From Labia minor (lineage: Eukaryota; Arthropoda; Insecta; Dermaptera; Spongiphoridae): 64,000 bases of DNA. Position numbers and translations under genes: made by a program. How positions within the stretch are numbered: the stretch's first letter is position 1; each line of letters begins with the position of its first letter. Of the stretch, positions 60,711 through 64,000 are shown one piece after another. The notes beneath the pieces were generated by a model, which was given only the letters and a program-made list of their open reading frames with translations, made no database searches and was not told the DNA's origin. Location of the stretch: positions 46,265,155 to 46,329,154 of the forward strand of contig OY720347.1 of assembly GCA_963082975.1 (NCBI GenBank). The letters are read 5' to 3'.

Positions 60711-62887
60711 ATGAAGATTCTTTACAATTTTGTGGGTCTTCTTCTGTGGTGCAAATGTCTACATGGAGGGCCGATCAACAATCAACAAACAGATCTTAAT
60801 TATCCTGAGCAGATATTCGATTATGATCTTAAGATAACTGAAATAGATTTAAAAGCTAAATCTTTTAAGGGTAATTTGGATCTGACATTTCAAATAACTT
60901 CCGATAAAGCTGTAGTGGAATTAAATGCTAATGATATAAAACTCGATACTGCTGATCCAACCATTGATACGCCAATACCATTTACGGAAATGGATTGTAC
61001 AGAGGCTGAAAATAAAGACTTTTGTACTGATATGTGTACAGATTTTGAATTAAGAGATATTTGTCAAAACATGTATTGCAAGGATTTTAAAGATCCTAAT
61101 TGCAACATTATTTCATATTGCGGTGCAAATAATCATCCAGAACAATGTAAAGGTCTTTGTTGTCTTACAGATATAGACACTGGAGATTTATGTAAGGCCT
61201 GTACATGTAAAGAAGGTGCAGATAATAATCTTTGTGATAAACCATCCACGCTATCAATAAAAGATGTTCTCTTAATACGGAAAGAAAGAAGTATCGTAGA
61301 GCCATATGTAGATGGAAATTTAAAAGGAAAGATTGAAAATAACATTCTTACCTTATCAAAAGATGGAAATTTTGACAAGACAAAATTATATAAAATTACA
61401 ATTCCATATAAAGGAACTTTACAGTCAACTGGAATGAAAGGATTCTATTACAGTGAAGATATCAATAAAACGTAAGTATTTATTTATTCATTTATTTAAT
61501 TATTCTTTTCTTTATAAAATTGATATTTGTAAGTAACATTTACAATAAAATAAAAATGTAAAATTAATTATTTTCCAGTCCACTTGCTGCCACTCAATTT
61601 GAGCCCTATGATGCCAGTTATGCCTATCCCTGTGCTAATGAACCAAATTTGAAAGCCCATTTCAAATTAACTGTAACACTTACTGAAGCATTGACCGGTT
61701 ATAATGTCATTTCTAATATGAAAAAGGTTGAAAAAACTCCAGCAGATCCTAAGTAAGTTTAATTATTGACTTATTTCAATAATTTAATATAAACTTTTAA
61801 TATTTTTTTGTAATGAACTCAAATAAGTTCGACTTCTTTGAATTTATTAAAAATTTATTTTTTTTTATTACAGAATTTTTGAGTTCAACCGCACACCACC
61901 CATTTCTAATTATCTAACTGCCTGGGTAGTTTCTAAATTTTTGTCCACTTCATCTGATGATTCGAAATACAATGTTTATGCTCCCGAAAATCCTAAAGTA
62001 AAAGGAAAAAATGCCTTGGAATTTGCTCCTCAAGTGATTGCAAAATTGGTTGAATTTACTGGGATCGATTATTTTACTAACATGAACATGAATAAACTCG
62101 ACTTAGTAGCATTGCCAGAATTATCTTTTAGTGGAATGGAAAACTGGGGTTTGATAACGTATCGGTAAATTAATTATTATATATTATTAATTATATTAAA
62201 AAAAATTTACTATGTTTTAATAAGATACACATTTAATTTTCAAATTTAATTATTTTAAATTAAATATTTTTTTTTTCAAATTGAAGGATTATAATAAAAT
62301 TAGATAAAATATCAGTTTTGAAAGTCACTTCTGTATTGATATTATACATAAAAAATCAAATTGAAGTGAATTTTTAAATTGATGTCATTTTTACAATGAA
62401 ACTTATTTAATTTTAATGTGACATCGAATGATTAGTAGAAGTAACCATTTTCTTTTAATTTAGATTCAAGCCTGTTTTACCAATGTCTTCGGCATATGAT
62501 CTTCATTATCTTCTTTTCCTTCAAATTCTTTGATTCGTAATTCGAGATCTGTTTAATTCGGTAGTTTTTCATTGATTCTTTGAACACTCTATGTTTTTAA
62601 CCTCAGTAGAATTCGGATCTAAGACAGGCTATCACTAATAAATAGTAAAGATATATATTAATTATTTAAAATTTGTACAATTTCTTTGTTTTTATAATAG
62701 GGGCGAAGCAATTTTATATGACGAGCTAATGATGACGTCATCGACCCTTCAAAGCGTTTATACTATAATTTCTCATGAATTCACTCATCAATGGTTTGGC
62801 GACTATGTAACTCCGATTAATTGGGGCCAGCTTTGGCTTAATGAAGGATTCGCCACGTATTTTGAATACTTGCTGGATACACAATTG
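60711..62887 (+). CDS. Gene C: aminopeptidase N paralogue, exons 1-4, continues beyond window
   Basis: Exons 60711-61471, 61579-61752, 61874-62164, 62701-62887; 471 codons joined in frame. Signal peptide as in gene B ([16 protein letters not shown]). The 14-Cys insert lies at residues 96-175. CANEP is conserved. The substrate motif reads SGMEN (398-402) where family members have GAMEN. The zinc site is intact: H434, E435, H438, E457. Exons 1-2, introns 1-2 and the start of exon 3 are almost identical to gene B; divergence begins within exon 3. Exon 4 has only a weak donor, ttg|gtctat at 62888. If it is not used, translation stops at 62914 (LVYHFTIYY*) and yields a secreted fragment of about 480 residues. 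Exon 5 was not found before 64000, so activity as a full enzyme is unproven. Confidence 0.9.
60996..61235 (+). other. Gene C cysteine-rich insertion domain
   Basis: Cysteines at residues 96, 105, 109, 118, 123, 131, 137, 146, 150, 151, 161, 164, 166 and 175. Every position is exactly five more than in gene B, although many residues between them differ (e.g. DFELRDIC for [13 protein letters not shown] for DSEPC). A five-residue insertion lies just before the first Cys. Confidence 0.85.
62701..62887 (+). other. Gene C exon 4: zinc-binding site, weak donor
   Basis: Acceptor ttataatag|gggcga. [12 protein letters not shown] and [19 protein letters not shown]18-E intact, with F for L in the first motif. 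It is one codon shorter than in genes A and B, and the donor is gtctat rather than gtaaga. Confidence 0.8.
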
Positions 62888-63124
62888 GTCTATCATTTTA
62901 CTATATATTATTAATATTAACATTAATATATTGCAAAATTAAATATCTATTACACATATAAATGTCAATTATATATTTTTTTAATTTTATTCAATCAATT
63001 AAAATTAGAATCAGAGAGAGATGATTTCAAATAAAATAACATACACCTCTCCCTCGTTTTACACGGTACTTTTTTTACACGATTTCGATTTTACATGTTC
63101 ATAAATTAACGGATTTCAAATAAG

Positions 63125-63606
63125 TTGGAGTGTTTCCACTCGACTATCTCGAAATTTGAATTGGATTAAATAACATTAAATTAAATTTAATTATTCAGAT
63201 TATAAATTAAAATAAATAAATATTATTTATTAAACCAGCGCGTGTTAGACTCTTTGTTGATGGTACCAAGTCACGTGCTGGCGCGTGATTTGCAGTGTTA
63301 AAAAATTAATTCCGGTACTTTCAACGATTCAATCAAGCTGAAATTCTATATATAGCAGTTTTATACAATTTTTAATCATGTGAAAAACTATCAAACATAT
63401 ATCTTTATTTGTACGGTCACTTTAGAGGAAAACAATCAAAACGTGGTAGGTAATGACCCTCTTCCGGTTGAGCTACATTTCTCAAAAGTTGATAGAAAAC
63501 TACGAATTTTGAATAATGCCCGTGTACCAAATTTCATGATTCTAGCCCAAGCCGTTTTTGCGTAATCTTGTCTATACCTATACACTCTCTGGCGAGATCG
63601 TAAAAG
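63125..63606 (-). mobile_element. R2 repeat in gene C intron 4
   Basis: ggagtgtttccactcgacta at 63127 through gaccctcttccggttgagct to ctctctggcgagatcgta near 63604. The repeat core and ends agree with 21564-22150. The compound microsatellite is absent. Confidence 0.75.
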
Positions 63607-64000
63607 TGGTAAAAGTGTATATTCGGCTGCATACACGCATTTATATTCTTATATTTTTTGTTCCTAATATAGAATGAATTAGATTCTATATTATGTACTT
63701 ACATATACTACCTAATAAAATAATAAAAGAATTAAAATATGATTGAATTATCCACATTTTAGTGTTTTTCGTTTTACACGGTTTTAACATAGAAAATTTA
63801 AGATTTCGATTTCCACGGTTGTGTTAGGAACCAATCTTCCATGTAAAACGGGGGACAGGTGTATTTTATTTTAATTAATTCTTCAAAAAAAAAAAAATAA
63901 ACTAAATAATTTAATTTTACGGATCATAAATGATTTCATGACCACTATAAAAATAATTTAGGTATTATAATTTTTTTAAGTACTTATTGTTAGATGAATA
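63607..64000. other. AT-rich, probably still gene C intron 4
   Basis: No exon 5 homologue (LEQQFVAD-type sequence) and no other feature seen before the window ends. Confidence 0.5.

Overview
The window is an AT-rich, intron-bearing animal genome segment, almost certainly from an insect. It holds a tandem array of M1-family aminopeptidase N (APN, membrane alanyl aminopeptidase) genes on the plus strand: gene A (3' part, 6100-11360), gene B (complete, 14 coding exons, 28203-36150, 1017 codons before the stop) and gene C (first four coding exons, 60711-62887, running off the right edge). The GPI-type C-terminus, the signal peptide and the arthropod-style transposon load (hAT, Tc1/mariner, RTE- and jockey-like LINEs, Helitrons) fit an insect gut-type APN cluster. 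A hemipteran host is my guess, not a demonstration. No rRNA, canonical tRNA or CRISPR was seen.

Layout. 1-6.1 kb: repeats only (an ACCGAC-ended repeat, two Helitron copies carrying LINE fragments, two LINE relics). 6.1-11.36 kb: gene A exons 4-14, intron 6 holding a mariner relic and a second TIR element. 12.5-22.2 kb: Tc1 relic, three kinds of non-autonomous elements, and a repeat copy with an internal satellite-like expansion. 22.2-28.2 kb: AT-rich DNA with one small hAT MITE and a possible promoter/5' UTR exon for gene B. 28.2-36.15 kb: gene B, whose introns hold a foldback composite, a 146-bp hAT MITE and a 29-bp mini-insertion. 36.7-51 kb: a transposon graveyard of LINE, Helitron, mariner and hAT remnants, including a perfect 89-bp inverted repeat. 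51.7-54.4 kb: a nearly intact hAT transposon with one nonsense codon. 54.4-59.2 kb: an RTE-like LINE broken by a gag-bearing LINE, itself broken by a solo LTR. 59.9-60.4 kb: a GC-rich island. 60.7 kb on: gene C.

The genes are paralogues that probably do the same class of job: zinc-dependent removal of N-terminal residues from peptides at the outer face of a membrane. Genes B and C carry an unusual insertion with 14 cysteines in about 80 residues inside the N-terminal beta domain, with identical spacing in both. Gene C replaces the substrate-binding GAMEN motif with SGMEN and has a poor exon 4 donor. Blocks of near-identity that include introns (A versus B in exons 7-12, B versus C in exons 1-3) suggest gene conversion or unequal exchange. 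All exon boundaries were read by eye from splice signals, frame continuity and paralogue comparison. No computation or database search was run.
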